Counted from the first letter of the stretch, positions 1 through 11,717 are shown. The stretch: 64,000 nucleotides of DNA from Vicia villosa (GCF_029867415.1 NC_081180.1:24514808-24578807); one strand, 5' to 3'. The notes: a model not told the origin generated them from the sequence alone. Numbers and translations are program-made.

Positions 1-1154
1 TTATTTAGTAAAATAGTAACTTTTTATATATTTTAAGTGTTCAATGACTCTTAAATATGTGTATTATTGAGAGCCGTTTCAAGTTTTTGGAGGTCTTGTG
101 TAGGTTAGTTATAATTTAATTATAAAAAAATAAATATAAGCCCTACTTAATCACGATTTAACTCGACAAATATTTTATGATGTCCTATTTACCTATAATT
201 TAGTCATAAGAAATTTGAGGTTTTGTGCGTTAAGTTGTCTTGCACACCCTCAAAGACTGTCCTAGTATTATCGTTTGGATGGTACTAGCATATGGAATAA
301 AAAATTAACCATGTCTAAAAGTTTGTAAGTAATAAATCAATCTGTAAATAAAAAATAAAGTACTAAATCAATCAACCATGTCTAAAAGTTTGTAAATTAA
401 TCTGTAAATAAAGTAGTAAATCAATCAGTAAATAAATTCGTAAATTATTTAAAAAAATTGTAAATAAAATATTAAATCAAATTGAAAAAACAAAAGTTTT
501 GTCGGCCGGTCGCCAACTCGTTAGTAAATGGGAGGAATTTGGCTTTTAAGCTCGGATTGGCCTACCCCTTGATGTTAAATTTTATGAAAAAAAGTTAGGT
601 TGTGTATATGTGACATGACATCACGACAAAAGTTAAAATAGTGAGTCAACAATTTAATCATGAAATTAAATTGAAACCTTATAGTTAGTTATAGGATCAA
701 ATTGAAACTTTTTATATCAACAAAATATTGAATTTAATAGCATTAAACTAGAATTTTGTTACATTACTTAATTCAAACCAAAGACATTAAACCAAAATGG
801 CATTAAACATGTTTGGAAATGGCATAAGGTGTACAAAGAGACAACTACAAAAGGTTTACATAAAAATATAAACACATTTATAGTTGGCAACTGTGGTAGA
901 ATCATTACAAATGGAATTAAAAATAATTGATCATTTTTATGCCATTTTTTATTTGAAGATATACAAGTGAAATAGGAACAATATGGTTACAGAGTGTGCA
1001 ACTCCAAACAGAAGGATTATCAAACTCATGGGAACATCAATAACAGCTGCTTTTTTAGAGATGCAGCTGGTCTGACAAATGGTTCCACGTGAAGAAAATT
1101 ACTGGCACGTTTGCTCTTCCTGCTATAGAAGACACACTTCTTCCCAAGCCTAAT
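1..1154. other. AT-rich intergenic DNA, no gene recognised
   Basis: I see no coding pattern, RNA gene or complete transposon here. Short imperfect direct repeats of the phrase aatcaatctgtaaataaa occur between 330 and 480. The stretch is typical AT-rich plant intergenic DNA. Confidence 0.6.
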
Positions 1155-1565
1155 GTGGTTTTCTGATCCTGTTAATGTAATTGTTCAATCTAGCAGTCCA
1201 GCAATCTTTTGAATAAGTAGAACTAGGTTCCCAAGAAGAAGGAGAAATGCCTTGCCTCTGTTTTGCACTACTGACACTAAAGCTGCTGCTTCCTGAAGAT
1301 TTTTGCTTCTACATGTTGGGACCACCCTTATTCACCGTCTCAAACTTATGTAAGCTTGGCTCAACCATTTTATCATAAACAATTAACTTAGACTCTACAA
1401 CCGGATCCTTTGTATTTGTCACTCTCTTCCCATAACTATTGTTAGTACCCAATGGAACATTGTATTTATTCCTGAAAACCTGATGAACTTCTAAAATCCT
1501 CTACACCAGACAAATTTGAGCTGGTATTGGCGTTGAGATTAGCAACATCTTCAATGATAGAGCAA
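1155..1565 (-). pseudogene. broken plant protein-coding fragment, family unknown
   Basis: Reading the minus strand from about 1558 gives coding-like sequence (EDVANLNANTSSNLSGVEDF), then a one-base shift near 1475. A long open stretch follows, including KDPVVESKLIVYDKMVEP and, after a single in-frame TAG near 1312, KQKSSGSSSFSVSSAKQRQG and PSSWEPSSTYSKDCWTARLN, ending at a stop near 1165. The serine-rich, hydrophilic composition looks like the C-terminal part of a nuclear or cytoskeletal plant protein, but I do not recognise the family. One frameshift and one stop in about 130 codons indicate a decayed copy. Alternatively these are exons with misplaced boundaries, since an intron could explain the shift. 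No promoter or upstream exon was found. Confidence 0.45.
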
Positions 1566-2341
1566 GCTCTAACGACACAAGCTATGAGAGAAACACATTA
1601 TGGGGGGTGGCGTGTTCTTTTGATGGAAGTTTTGGATGTCTTCAAGTAGTAGTGAGGTGTATGATTGTGGAGGAATCAAAAGACCTTTAGGGTTGAGGTC
1701 TTAACTCTAAGTCTCGCGAACGCCTCGAAGATCTGCGTCTTGTTAATATCTAGGGTTTTAGGTTTTCAACACCCGGTGGCACCACTATCTTGACAACAAC
1801 ATAATCGGTCGGTCATTGAAGACATCATTTTAACATCTTTATCTTGTTATATTTTTGTCTTGCAATTCACATAGACACCCTTGTCCAATGCAATTCTGCT
1901 GGAAGTTGGATTTTGCACCACACAGGGGAAAACACTAGAAACTCCGTGACATTAATCACATGCATAAATAAGACAAATTACAAAAACTCTTTCAAGCTAA
2001 TAAATCATGAACCAAATGTTACCTAATATGTGTTGATTCTTGAATTCAACAAAATCTTAAACACACAAGATATATTATTATCAATAAGAAATCAAAAGGG
2101 CTTTGGATAACTACATATATATATTTTACAATATATATTTTACAGCTTCCTTCATACTCATTATAGTCAATGTATAATAATTCTGGAAATATAAATATAA
2201 TAATTCAGGAAATCCATATATCAAAAAAGAAGTAATATTAATATCCAAATACTTTTAAATCTACAATCTGCTTTATAAAATAAAACACAGGATAAATTTA
2301 GGATAAACTAACCCCTAAATCAAAGGAAAAGCAGAAACAGA
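1566..2341. other. intergenic, nothing recognised
   Basis: AT-rich sequence with small spurious reading frames only. A short phrase near 1770 (acacccggtggcacc) resembles the leader of LTR retrotransposons, but there is no supporting LTR. Confidence 0.5.
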
Positions 2342-2420
2342 TCAGCTAATGCAAGAACAAGTGAATTTGGTAACAGCCTTGGTACCCTTGGACACGGCGT
2401 GTCTAGCCAACTCGCCAGGA
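2342..2420 (-). pseudogene. histone H2B C-terminal fragment
   Basis: The minus-strand frame ends [20 protein letters not shown] plus a short tail and a stop. This is the nearly invariant C-terminus of histone H2B, normally [20 protein letters not shown] followed by two or three serines. Seen: only about 22 residues match. Upstream, the same frame reads non-histone sequence (FNPHKSFITSSLYSHL) with no histone fold, and the tail CSCIS replaces the usual TSS. Inference: this is a truncated, diverged relic of an H2B gene, probably a broken retrocopy or transduced fragment. It is not expected to make a functional histone. The match is short but the motif is very specific. Confidence 0.7.
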
Positions 2421-5323
2421 GAGAGATGTGAATACAGAGATGAAGTGATGAATGATTTGTGAGGATTGAAGAGGTGAAATCTTGTGAGAAGAAAGATTTG
2501 GAGAAATGTTGTGAAGTGAAAGTTTGTTACGGTTAGGGTTCCAAAGAGTTTGCAAAGGAATTTGTTTGCTAAAAATCCACAAATTTGTTTATTTTTCATA
2601 TAACATGAATACTCGCCAATCAGATGACTTGATTACACTAACAAACTTTCTTTTAAAAAGAAAGAGCTCCAAAGAATTGGACAGCATGAGCACTGATAAC
2701 ATTCAAAAGAACTTAGAGAATTTCCAACCATTGCACGACACTGCTCTAAATTTACCCACAAAACTCACTCTAGAAATTGATGTTGAGTGCTCATATTTTT
2801 CGCATTCACTTGTACACCTTACACCTCATTGACTATGGCGATAGAATTCGTCGTTTCTCCCCAGATATCTTTAGTAGAGATTGTTGTTGATATGTTCCCA
2901 TCCAAAGAGACTTTTTAGTGACATACTTTTGTTCTATATGATTTATCAACAGTGGACCTAGAAACTTTAATTAGTGGCGGAACTACTTTAAACCACGAAT
3001 ACGTGCTTACTCTTTGTTTAAGGAGAAGAGCCACTAACAACATCAGTATTAGCAGCAAAATTTCTGTAGCAGTGGAGAACGCCATAAACATCTGATTGAA
3101 CCTTTTACCATAGTTCAGTTATTTTGGTAACTCAGTTGCCGTTTTGTTCTAGTTTGAACAGTTTCAAGTGGTTAACTTATGATGTTAACTAACTAAATTT
3201 GTATCATTATTAAATAATGAAGTATAGATGGGTTAAGATACAATTATACATTAGGTTTTAATTTTTATGAGCATATATAAACATATAATGATATAACAAT
3301 TCAACCTGAAAACTTTTGGACGAATAGAAGAATTACCAGCCCAGCTTATTTGTTCAGGTGTGATCCAGTGAGCAGACAAAACATGCAATGAATCCGGATT
3401 GACCCAACACCTAATTTGAAGAACAAAGTGCTACTTGAAATATCATAAGTTGTTGAGATTGTAAGGAACGTGACAAACTAAGAAATTATTAACATCTCAA
3501 TCCATTGATTATTCAGAATTTCAGATACAGTTCCACAGCTTATCTTTTACAAGGCAAGCATATTTTAGAGGATCAAATTGCTTATTTAAACAACTTAATG
3601 TACTCAAGCAACCCTCAACAGAAAATGCAAAGCACGCTATCATAGAGGAGCGGAAGCATCGCGAGGATCAGAATAAAGGTTATAATCAATGCAGGAAGGA
3701 CACTAACAGTAGACCGATAACTGAAGTTAAAGAAAGGCAATACAATGTGGGGAGAAGCAGATTGTCATTCCATACTAGAATGCAACCTAAGCCTTTATTT
3801 ACATCCCCTTCATTTTGATGTAGAAGAAGTTGCGAATGTCGCAATGCAATAGCTGCACGCCTGCACAAAGGACAGGGGCTCTCTTCCTTTTGCCTTAGTT
3901 TCAACTTCATATACTGTCACTACCAATGTACATTCTTCCCATTCAAACCTTTTACTATATGCTCATCATTTCCTCAACATTTCAGATTTCAGTTTACAGA
4001 GAGAGAAACCCAAGGGCAAAAAATGCAAAATTGTTCTCAAATGAATATAACTCTTGAAAGACCAGAGTGGTACTGTGATGTGAATAAATCACAATCACCT
4101 GTATGCAAGTTAGGGTAAGATTACTTGCCTTTATTGGCAATGCAAAATAACTCAGATACTTATTTTAAAAAAAGATCAAACAACAAAATTCCAAACTGGC
4201 CACCTAGAAAAGAAACAATAAAAAAGTAGAGATTGAACCGAGACCTTGTAACTTGAACAAACAAACATTGCATCAAGAATTCTTTACCAAAAGCACGATT
4301 TAGAACTTAAACTATTAAAAAAAGTGGAGATTGAACCAAGACCTCGACAGAACAATCACAATTTGAAACAATCATTCATGAACCCAAGACATTACATTAC
4401 ACACAGATTCTCAGTCACAGAATGAAATTCAAGCACCAAATAGAAATCAGATGATCCAATTTCCAAACCAAACTCAAATGCAAAAATATCCAAACCAAAC
4501 TCAAATGCAAAAATAGCACATGGCAGACTGAGGTTTAAGCCGCACCTTATGCTTTGCATTTGCACCTAGAAGGCCCTCTGTGAGATGGAAGTTACCAGCG
4601 TGAGTGTATTTTCCGATGCATATTCCAAGGGAAAAGAGATTAGGTCGTGCGATATTGGTGGCTCGTTTCACGAGGGATTCGCTTGTGCAAAAGATTCGTG
4701 AATGGATAAGATTCAGTTCTTATGAAGACGAAAACAGTAGCGGCCATGGTTTGAATCGGGACCTTCGTGTGATGGCTTCTCAACGATGTTCTTTAGGTTA
4801 TTGCCCACGAATTTGAAGAGTTTCCCGAAAACTAGGCTAGTTTCTTGCTCGTCTAATGGTCTCATGTCTTTGTCTCAATCAATTTCCTCTCTTCATATTT
4901 CAGTTACTATTAGGTGTGCTCGCGGGGTGGTTTGAGCGATTTGGACGCTAAAAATAATTCAAATCGCCTGAGAGAAAAATATACCGTTTATTTCGATTGA
5001 CTTTTAAAAATAAAATTAAACCAAACCCAAAAAAATTACCTTCGAATTTGTTGGGGGACCAAAATCCTAAAAAATAAAATATAGGGACTAAAATTCCAGA
5101 TTTTAAAATAGGGGACCAAAACCCAAAAAAATGAATAATATAGGGACCAAAATTGCAATTAAAACAAATTATAATCTTCAAATACTCTTACAATTTTATG
5201 TTAGGTCTAAAGAATAACATGAAATTGCATTCGTAAATAAATATTATACAAAGAATACAATAAAATATATTTTATAAAAATAATCTTTAAATGAATAATA
5301 TTTATTTTTTGATGATATTATAA
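2421..5323. other. intergenic, low-copy-looking, no gene recognised
   Basis: No convincing gene in 2.9 kb. Two near-copies of a tRNA B-box-like phrase on the minus strand (plus strand gagattgaaccgagacc near 4232 and gagattgaaccaagacc near 4328) suggest SINE debris. Around 4930-5165 the phrases 'agggacca' and 'ggggaccaaaa' repeat, as in legume MULE-type MITEs, but no matching pair of ends was found. Confidence 0.45.
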
Positions 5324-5332
5324 ATTAAAATA

Positions 5333-6973
5333 GGGTTAAATATATTAAGTTTCCCTGCCATTATAGCGTGTTTTGATTTGGACCCCTGAAGTTTTTTTTT
5401 ACTAAAGGCCCCGTATAAAACATAAATTATGAATTTACCACACCCTTTTATCCTATTTCCTGACTGGGCGTTGACTTAATTGATGATGTGGCAAAAAGGG
5501 TACTTGATAGATGACTGTATAATTGCCCTCTTTATAATGGCTCAGCTGAATCCAGCATCAAAAGAAACCCAATTACCAAAATTCCAATTAATATCAATTA
5601 ACACCACTTAATACCAGTCAATTATAATTAAATGAAAATAGGGATTAGGTTTTACTGAGTTTTGGCTATTCAGCTTGCGTCTTCTCCCTCTCACTCGTGA
5701 ACGGTGCGGCGACCGGAGATTGCACCGGAGAGCTTCAGTCTGTTTCGGACCTTTCGTCCCCTTCGTCTCCTCTCTTTCGCCTCCACTCTCAATCTGCTCT
5801 CTCTCTCATCCCTCTCGTACCTCTCAGATTCACACTCAGACAATACGTGTCCTTCTCTCTCTCGGTTTCATTTTCTTTCTTACGGCGAATCCAATCAACA
5901 ACAATAAACAAGTACGAATCGGAGAAGAAATCGTCTGGTTCTCCTTCACGCTGACGAAATGGTTAGAGGTCCAGCCAATAATCTTCGATATCTTTAGGTA
6001 CGTTTACTAATCTCTGCGCTTCTTTTTTGTCTTCTCTTCTTTTGTTTCTTGACACGTGCTATGTTGCTGATCTGTTTGCGATGATGATTGATGATGAACA
6101 TCGTTGCTGTTGCAGATGTTGATGGAGAATCATTTCCGATTACGTTGAAGTCATTGTTGATGAAGTTCTATGGAGTTTTGTTGATGGAGAAGGAATGAGG
6201 ATCAAAGCTGATGTCGTGACGACGCGAAGTGACGTTGAACTATATTGTTGAATTTGCAGGTCGATGATGTTCAAAGAGGGGTTGAAGATCAAAGCATAAG
6301 GATGCGGATGAATATTGATGACGAACATGGTGCGATTCTTGCGATGAGTCGTGGATGAAGGTTTTTTGACTCAGCTCTAATTGATGATCATTTTTATCAT
6401 GTCTGATTGAATCTGAGAGTAAAAGATTAATTTTCTGGTTTCGGAGGAGATGAGGTTGAGGAAGAAGCTGAACTGAGAAGAACATTGGTGTGGCGGCGAG
6501 TGGAGGTGAAAACGAAGCGTTTGGGAAGTTGAATTGAAGATGAAAATGGAAGATTTTTGGAAGGTGGTTTAAGATGAAGAATGGTTGATGGAAACCAGAG
6601 ACAATGGAAGGTTCTGGAGAATAGGTTAGCCATTTGATGAATCTGTGATTAACATTAATTGGGTGATTAGTTGATTGATTATGTTTCTGAGTTAAGGATT
6701 TGATTGCAACTGTGTAGGAATGAAGAAAACCATGGAGGAAAATTTGATGTTGGATTCAACTGAGCCATTATAAAGAGGAAAATTATACAGTCATCCATCA
6801 AATACCCTTTTGCTACATCATCAATTAAGTCAAAGCCCAGTCAGCAAATAGGATAAAAGGGTGTGGTAAATCCAGGATTTATATTTGATAAGGGGCCTTT
6901 AGTAAAAAAAAAAACTTCAGGGGGCACAAAGCAAAACACGCTATAATGGTAGGGGGCTTAATATATTTAATAC
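5333..6973. mobile_element. Pack-MULE-like element with ~230-bp inverted repeats
   Basis: The left end (5333 to about 5560, starting gggttaaatatattaag) is repeated in inverted form at the right end (about 6745-6973). Both arms share the 'cattatagcg', 'cttcag', 'ggataaaagggtgtgg' and 'tcagctgaatcc'-like segments. The element is flanked by the exact 9-bp duplication ATTAAAATA (5324-5332 and 6974-6982). Long TIRs plus a 9-bp TSD are the hallmark of Mutator-like elements. It encodes no transposase. The interior (5640-6640) is GC-richer and gene-like: a CT-rich leader, an ATG at 5959, donor-like and acceptor-like splice sites (ag/gtacgt at 5998; ttgctgttgcag ending 6116), then purine-rich sequence. 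This suggests captured host exons. The short frame from 5959 stops after 12 codons, so no product is claimed. Confidence 0.75.
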
Positions 6974-7019
6974 ATTAAAATAAATATCATACAAAGAATA
7001 TGATAAAATATTAACATAA

Positions 7020-7790
7020 TACTCCATCCGTCCCAAAATATAAGAGAAAAAACAAAAAAACACACTTATCAAGAAAAAGTAAAAAGTAAAAACACAATCA
7101 TTTGGATGATGATTTTTTGTAGTTTTCTTAGACCATTTACAATGGGGGTGTTGAAAAAATTATTCAATAGTTGAATGTCTACAATGGTTTGTTGAATGAG
7201 GTGTTTAATGTGATGTGGATTAATTGGTGTTGAAAAGATTCAACATGTTGAATGAGAAAAAAGTGGGGCCACATGCAACACTTTACACAATTTTATTGGT
7301 TGTTGTGATTATTTAGATTTTATTTTCTTTTAATCATTTAAAATTAATTATTTCATAGTAAATAAATTTTTTATTTATTTTTATTTTTATCAAAATTCAT
7401 TATTTTTTTTCCTCTATAAATAGAGACTTGGTTCATTTGATTTGGACTCATAAAAAAATTCACTTTTAATTGATAATAGATATTAATATATAATCATAAA
7501 AATGAAACTTTAAAAGAAAATAAGAATATGATGTGGGGTAGGGTGTTGAATTTTATTAAACAAAACCATTGTAGTGAAAAAAAATTGAATAGGTGTTGAA
7601 TTATTAGGTGGAAGAGAGAGAAGATGATGTGGAAGATAAAAAGTGAAAAAGTAGGGTGTTGAATAATGTAACTATTGTACATAGTCTTAGTAATAAACAC
7701 ACTTATTAAGAAAAAGTAAAAACACAATCATTTGGATGATGATTTTTTGTAGTTTTCTTAGTAATAATTATCTTGGAAAGATGTAAAAAC
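7020..7790. mobile_element. Stowaway-type MITE end fragment with internal duplication
   Basis: The sequence ta/ctccatccgtcccaaaata at 7020 is the classic Stowaway-like terminus, but no matching right end is visible. Inside, a segment of about 70 bp (acacttattaagaaaaagta ... tttttgtagttttctta) occurs twice, near 7062-7130 and 7697-7760. The first copy is split from the second by the Tourist element at 7131-7686. Confidence 0.5.
7131..7686. mobile_element. Tourist (PIF/Harbinger) MITE
   Basis: The terminal inverted repeats GACCATTTACAATGG (left) and GACTATGTACAATAG (right, reverse complement) bound a 556-bp AT-rich non-coding body. The flanks carry TTA on both sides (7128-7130 and 7687-7689), the 3-bp duplication typical of PIF/Harbinger elements. 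Inside, variants of 'gtgttgaat' recur many times. There is no transposase, so it is non-autonomous. Confidence 0.75.
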
Positions 7791-7799
7791 AATTATAAT

Positions 7800-8754
7800 T
7801 GGTAGTTGGTTATAGAAAAAAATGAGAGAGAAATATATATTGGTTAGTAAGATTTCTGAGATGCAGTTTTGTTTTTGAAAAATAGAATAAAACGGGCCTC
7901 TGAAGGTAGATGGCCCAATTTCATCGAAGGTTTATGTTACCATTAAATAATTTGAAAATTTCTTGTTTAACCCTTATACTTTGTTTGACGAAAAATTTAA
8001 AAATATTTTAATTTTCAAAAATGCATCTTCAAAAGTATTTATTTCTTATAAAATTGAACGCAAACGAGTGAGACACCCTATTATACTTAATTTCAGAGAT
8101 GTAAATTTTAAAACGCCATATTTTTTACAAAAAATAATGTTTTTCAGATATGCATATCCGTAAATGCCCTGTTGTACTTTTTTTAATTTAGTATTGAATA
8201 TATCTGGATAGACAGACTTTGTATTTATGCATCAACAATACAACAAATATGTATAAACCAATAATGTCTTATTGAGAAAAACAATTGTAAAATAGAAAAC
8301 GATTAAAATAAAATTATAAAAAATGTCGAAACGCAAGGGTCAGAACGTGATGATACAATTCTTGTAAAGGCCAAAAGCGCAGGAATGCAAGGGGCGGAGC
8401 GCGAGGATATAATTCCTATGACTCTAATATTGCTTAAAATCGACAGAGAGTCCTCGGAAGTCCCTAGAAACGATGTCAATTTAAATGAAAAACGTGTAGT
8501 AAATGGGATAAAGAGTGTTTTCTGAGATGCATCTCCAAATAAATTTTGACTAAAATGGGTTGAAGGTGCATTCGAAGATGCATCCCCAAAAATTTCTAAG
8601 GGCAATTTCGAGTTTTCAGAGGTGTGAGCCACCTCATAAGGGTGGAAAAGAAATTGCCAATAATGTTATCTAATTTAAACTTGACAATGAACTGAACTAA
8701 TTCAAATATAATTTATGATTATATTACACTTTTGGACCAGGTGAAGGAAAAGAT
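7800..8754. other. intergenic, nothing firm
   Basis: No gene recognised. The phrase 'gatgcat(c/t)(t/c)cc' with flanking 'gagatg' recurs between 8020 and 8590, suggesting old repetitive DNA. Confidence 0.45.
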
Positions 8755-9960
8755 TGTTTGTGTTTGGACCAATCAGGTTAGACACCTTGGAAATATAATA
8801 ACTAATCGGAGTCTGCCCATGCTACATTGAAGAATTGGTTGGGAATAGTAAGAGTGATTTGTGTAGAGATTGGGACTCTGTGAACCAAATGATCCAAAAT
8901 CAGCATAATAAGATATAAACATCATTTGGTTGCAGCATCATAGTGTTAGAACACAAATTCAGAGACAATTATATTTATTCTCAGTTAGTTGACAACATAT
9001 CTTGAGCAGTACTGAAGTTTATTTTCTATGAAGCTAAATGAGTTGAGAATGTAGGTTTCGATAGCTCAAAGTGTGGTTGCACACTTAAAAAAATGTATGG
9101 GCTCCCATGTGCTTGTCTAATTTCAAAGAAGGTGAAACTTTATAGCTCGATACTAGGGGTGGCAAAACGGGTTGGGCCCGTGGAGAAAGCCCGTTTTGCC
9201 CTCACTTTTTCGCAGAGCGGGACAAGGTTTTAGGCCCGCTCTCTTTAATGTGCCCTCCCTGCCCCGCCCTGTTTTTTGTGGGTTTTTACGGGCATGAGTT
9301 TTTTCATACAATTTTACTATTTTAAGGCCTAAAAGATTCAATGCCCACGGGCTTTACCCGCCCTGCCCTCACTTTTTGTAGGGCGGGGCAAGATTTTAGA
9401 CCCACACTCTCAAATATGCCCACACCGCCCTGTTTTTCGCGGGCTTTTGCGGGGCGGGCCTAAACAGGGCGGGCATGCCCGTTTGCCATCCCTACTCGAT
9501 ACGAATAGATGAGGTTTGCACTCACTGGAAAAGGCTCAGGTTTGATGATGTTGGTATGATGAAGGACCGTAAATTGAATATCTCTATCTCGACCGAATTA
9601 GAAATGATACAATAGAGATTTTTGAAAGCTGGTGACAATATGAAACTCCATATCAAAGAGCAATTGAGGAAGATTGATTATCCAAAAACCACTAATTTGA
9701 AACCACTGTCTCAACCGGTAAAAAAAATGTGCTCCTAAGAAGGTCAAACCAACGAGTGACAATTCAACGATGTGTTCTCCTCCCTATTTTACACATGTTG
9801 TTTACATTTTTCCGGATTACTCTGAAATCTCAAAAAAGTGTTATGTGAAATACAATTTTTCGTTACAAAACAAAATGTCTGATCGAGTTGGATGTGACGA
9901 TTGTCAGATCAATCTAAGATATTATGAAGATGTTGGAACGTCCACCTGGATGTTGAAATG
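8755..9960 (+). pseudogene. Mutator-like (MULE/FAR1-type) transposase relic
   Basis: Translating the plus strand in shifting frames recovers the C-terminal part of a plant MULE transposase: WTNQVRHLGNIITNR, then AHATLKNWLG, then SKSDLCRDWDSVNQMIQNQ. It ends in a SWIM zinc finger at about 9066-9125 with the spacing CGCTLKKMYGLPCACLIS (C-x-C ... C-x-C type). Downstream, DDVGMMKDRKLNIS and following residues resemble the post-SWIM tail. At least three frameshifts and several stops break the frame, and a 341-bp hAT MITE is inserted directly after the SWIM finger (9154-9494). The active protein would cut and move Mutator-type DNA elements; this copy cannot. The N-terminal catalytic DDE part is absent. 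It could also derive from a domesticated FAR1-like gene. Confidence 0.7.
9154..9494. mobile_element. hAT-type MITE (GC-rich)
   Basis: The left terminus is taggggtggcaaaacggg; the right terminus is cccgtttgccatcccta. They are inverted repeats of each other. The exact 8-bp duplication CTCGATAC flanks the element (9146-9153 and 9495-9502), as expected for hAT insertions. The body is unusually GC-rich for this window and repeats 'gggcggg' and 'gcccgccc' motifs in both orientations. It has no coding capacity. Confidence 0.85.
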
Positions 9961-10131
9961 TAATGTTTGATTTATATTAATGATTATTTATGTAATGTTT
10001 TGTTTTTTATGTTATCAATGTTAATTTTATTTTTCATTCTGCATGTTTCTGTTTCTGTGTTTGTTTCTGATTGAGTATGATCTAGAAATACATCTTTGTA
10101 AGATTTACAGAGATACATTTTCGGATTCAAT

Positions 10132-10404
10132 TTAGACAAATTTTGGGGCGTGACTCAAAATCAGTATGTGTTCGAGTGTGCTTGGGGAGTGTCCAAATAT
10201 GTGTCTCTGAAATCTAAGGGTATTTTTGTATTTCACGAGGGAGTGGTAGAAATCATTAGGATGCCTTAAGCAATTCCCAAACTTATTTATGTTATGAGAC
10301 ACTAACTGGGCCAAGTAATGGGCTTCCCAATTTCTATCCCTAGTAATATGTTGTATCCGACCGTCTTTGAGACCCATAAGCTTAACCTTAATTTTCTCCA
10401 ACAT
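10132..10404 (-). pseudogene. possible LINE RNase H tail fragment
   Basis: A minus-strand frame of 90 codons contains RIQHITRDRNWEAHYLAQL. This resembles the end of the RNase H-like domain of plant non-LTR retroelements (a basic-aromatic segment followed by R-x-x-N-x-x-A-H-x-L-A). It is followed by a short hydrophilic tail and a stop. No reverse transcriptase lies upstream (10405-10790) and no poly-A tail is clear. The assignment rests on one short motif and is tentative. Confidence 0.35.
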
Positions 10405-10790
10405 TGAACCTAGGTGACTTCTAACCCTAGCGTTGTTTTGCTTCTAACTAGAAACCCTAGTGCATAGACTTTCTCCTTTACCGTGATCTCAATTATTGGT
10501 GCAATCTTTCTCAATGATCAAACCCATAATTAAGAATGAGAGATAATACACAGGTAGGTTAGTGAAACCATAATTAATAATTGAGGAAGATTACACCAAC
10601 AATTGAGATCATTGAGGAAGATTGCACCAACAATTGAAAACAACGAAACGTGATCATCTTCAACAATGCAGTGGAAGACTTGGACAAAATTGTGCATAAT
10701 GTGAAGATGTTTAGTTGGTGGTGGCTCGATATATGTAACAAACATAAATTCTACGTAATTTTTTAGTGGTATCATTCTCCCTTAGTCTTC
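10405..10790. other. intergenic with a short direct repeat
   Basis: Two ~29-bp direct repeats, each containing gaggaagatt(a/g)caccaacaa, lie near 10577-10605 and 10610-10638. Nothing else was recognised. Confidence 0.5.
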
Positions 10791-11008
10791 TGTGTAAGTA
10801 GAGGGGAGGTAGTAGGATTGTTAGACAATTAAAATCTTTTCTAATGACCTGATGAGTACTATTGGTGCTCCATTTTAATATATCATTGATTATTAAAAAA
10901 AAGTTGTGTAAGTAGAGGGGAGGTTGTAAGATTGTTAAAGAATTGGAATCTTTTGTAACTAATTGATGAGTACTATTGGTGCTCCATTTTAATATATCAT
11001 TGATTATA
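10791..11008. repeat. tandem duplication, ~105-bp unit, two copies
   Basis: Copy 1 begins tgtgtaagtagaggggaggt at 10791 and ends in atatatcattgattatta near 10894. Copy 2 begins with the same phrase at 10905 and ends in cattgattata at 11008. The copies differ at several sites. The MULE-type MITE at 11009 lies directly after copy 2. Confidence 0.75.
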
Positions 11009-11240
11009 GGGTTAAATATGTTTTTAGTCCCTATAAAATTACCAACAATGACTTTTAGTCCCTATAAAAAAATATCGATTTTAGTCCTTATAAAATTACT
11101 TTTGCACGCAGTTTTATTCCCTGTAGAATGACTAAAACTGCGTAAAAAAGTAATTTTATAAGAACTAAAAGTCAATATTTTTTATAGAGACTAAAAGTCA
11201 AAATTAAGATATTTATAGGGACCAATAATATATTTAACCC
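11009..11240. mobile_element. MULE-type MITE, 232 bp
   Basis: It starts gggttaaatatgtttttagt and ends in the inverted counterpart ...aatatatttaaccc. Internal 'agtccctataaaa' phrases occur in both orientations, so the whole element could fold back. The exact 9-bp target duplication TTGATTATA is at 11000-11008 and 11241-11249. This matches the common legume non-autonomous Mutator-like MITE. It is non-coding. Confidence 0.85.
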
Positions 11241-11458
11241 TTGATTATAAATGAAAAAAAGGTCAAGCATATTATAAAAAAAAAAATAAGGTCAAGCATG
11301 TCGAGGCAGTATATTGAGAGGGCAATGCTACCAAATTGTAAGAACAACTGAACTCTTGAGAAAGAGAATTGACTGAGCCATGAGTCACGTAACAGCCATG
11401 AGTCACATATTATGCGGCCAAATTCCAAACTCAGCAAACGTGTATCAACTCCCGGATA

Positions 11459-11717
11459 GTGGCGAAGTTAGAAATTTTAGAGAGTCTGGGCAAAAAATTT
11501 ATATCCTATTTTTACTAATTTCATATTCTGTTTTACTAATTTTATTTCTGATTTTGTCTAAAAACTCTCTTGATTTTGTCCAAAAATTTCACACCCTTTT
11601 TTTTACTAATTTTGCTCTTGATGTTGTCTAAAAATCGACTATTAAGTGGAGAGTATACAAAGGAAAGGAGGAGTTGAACCCGTGTCCGAGTTTGCTGGGG
11701 CTGTAGCTCCGCCCATG
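11459..11717. mobile_element. small inverted-repeat element with 10-bp duplication
   Basis: A 259-bp unit runs from gtggcgaagttag to gtagctccgcccatg; the ends are imperfect inverted repeats. It is bounded by the exact direct repeat CTCCCGGATA (11449-11458 and 11718-11727). The 9-10-bp duplication suggests a Mutator-related MITE. Inside, the phrase 'ttttgtctaaaaa' and close variants occur several times. It encodes nothing. Confidence 0.65.

Noticed and set aside
4604..4816. A 70-codon plus-strand frame after AT-rich DNA
   Set aside because: Slightly gene-like composition, but no family motif, and no neighbouring exon found.
5675..6010. A 111-codon frame in the Pack-MULE-like element
   Set aside because: It is a CT-rich leader read in frame (serine/proline/leucine-rich in all frames) and the likely ATG at 5959 reaches a stop after 12 codons.
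8303..8632. A 109-codon minus-strand frame
   Set aside because: No recognisable domain; it arises from repeated 'gatgcatc' phrases and lacks splice or promoter context.
9153..9341. A minus-strand coding frame in the GC-rich block
   Set aside because: The block is a hAT MITE with exact TSD; the frame results from G/C-rich inverted repeats.
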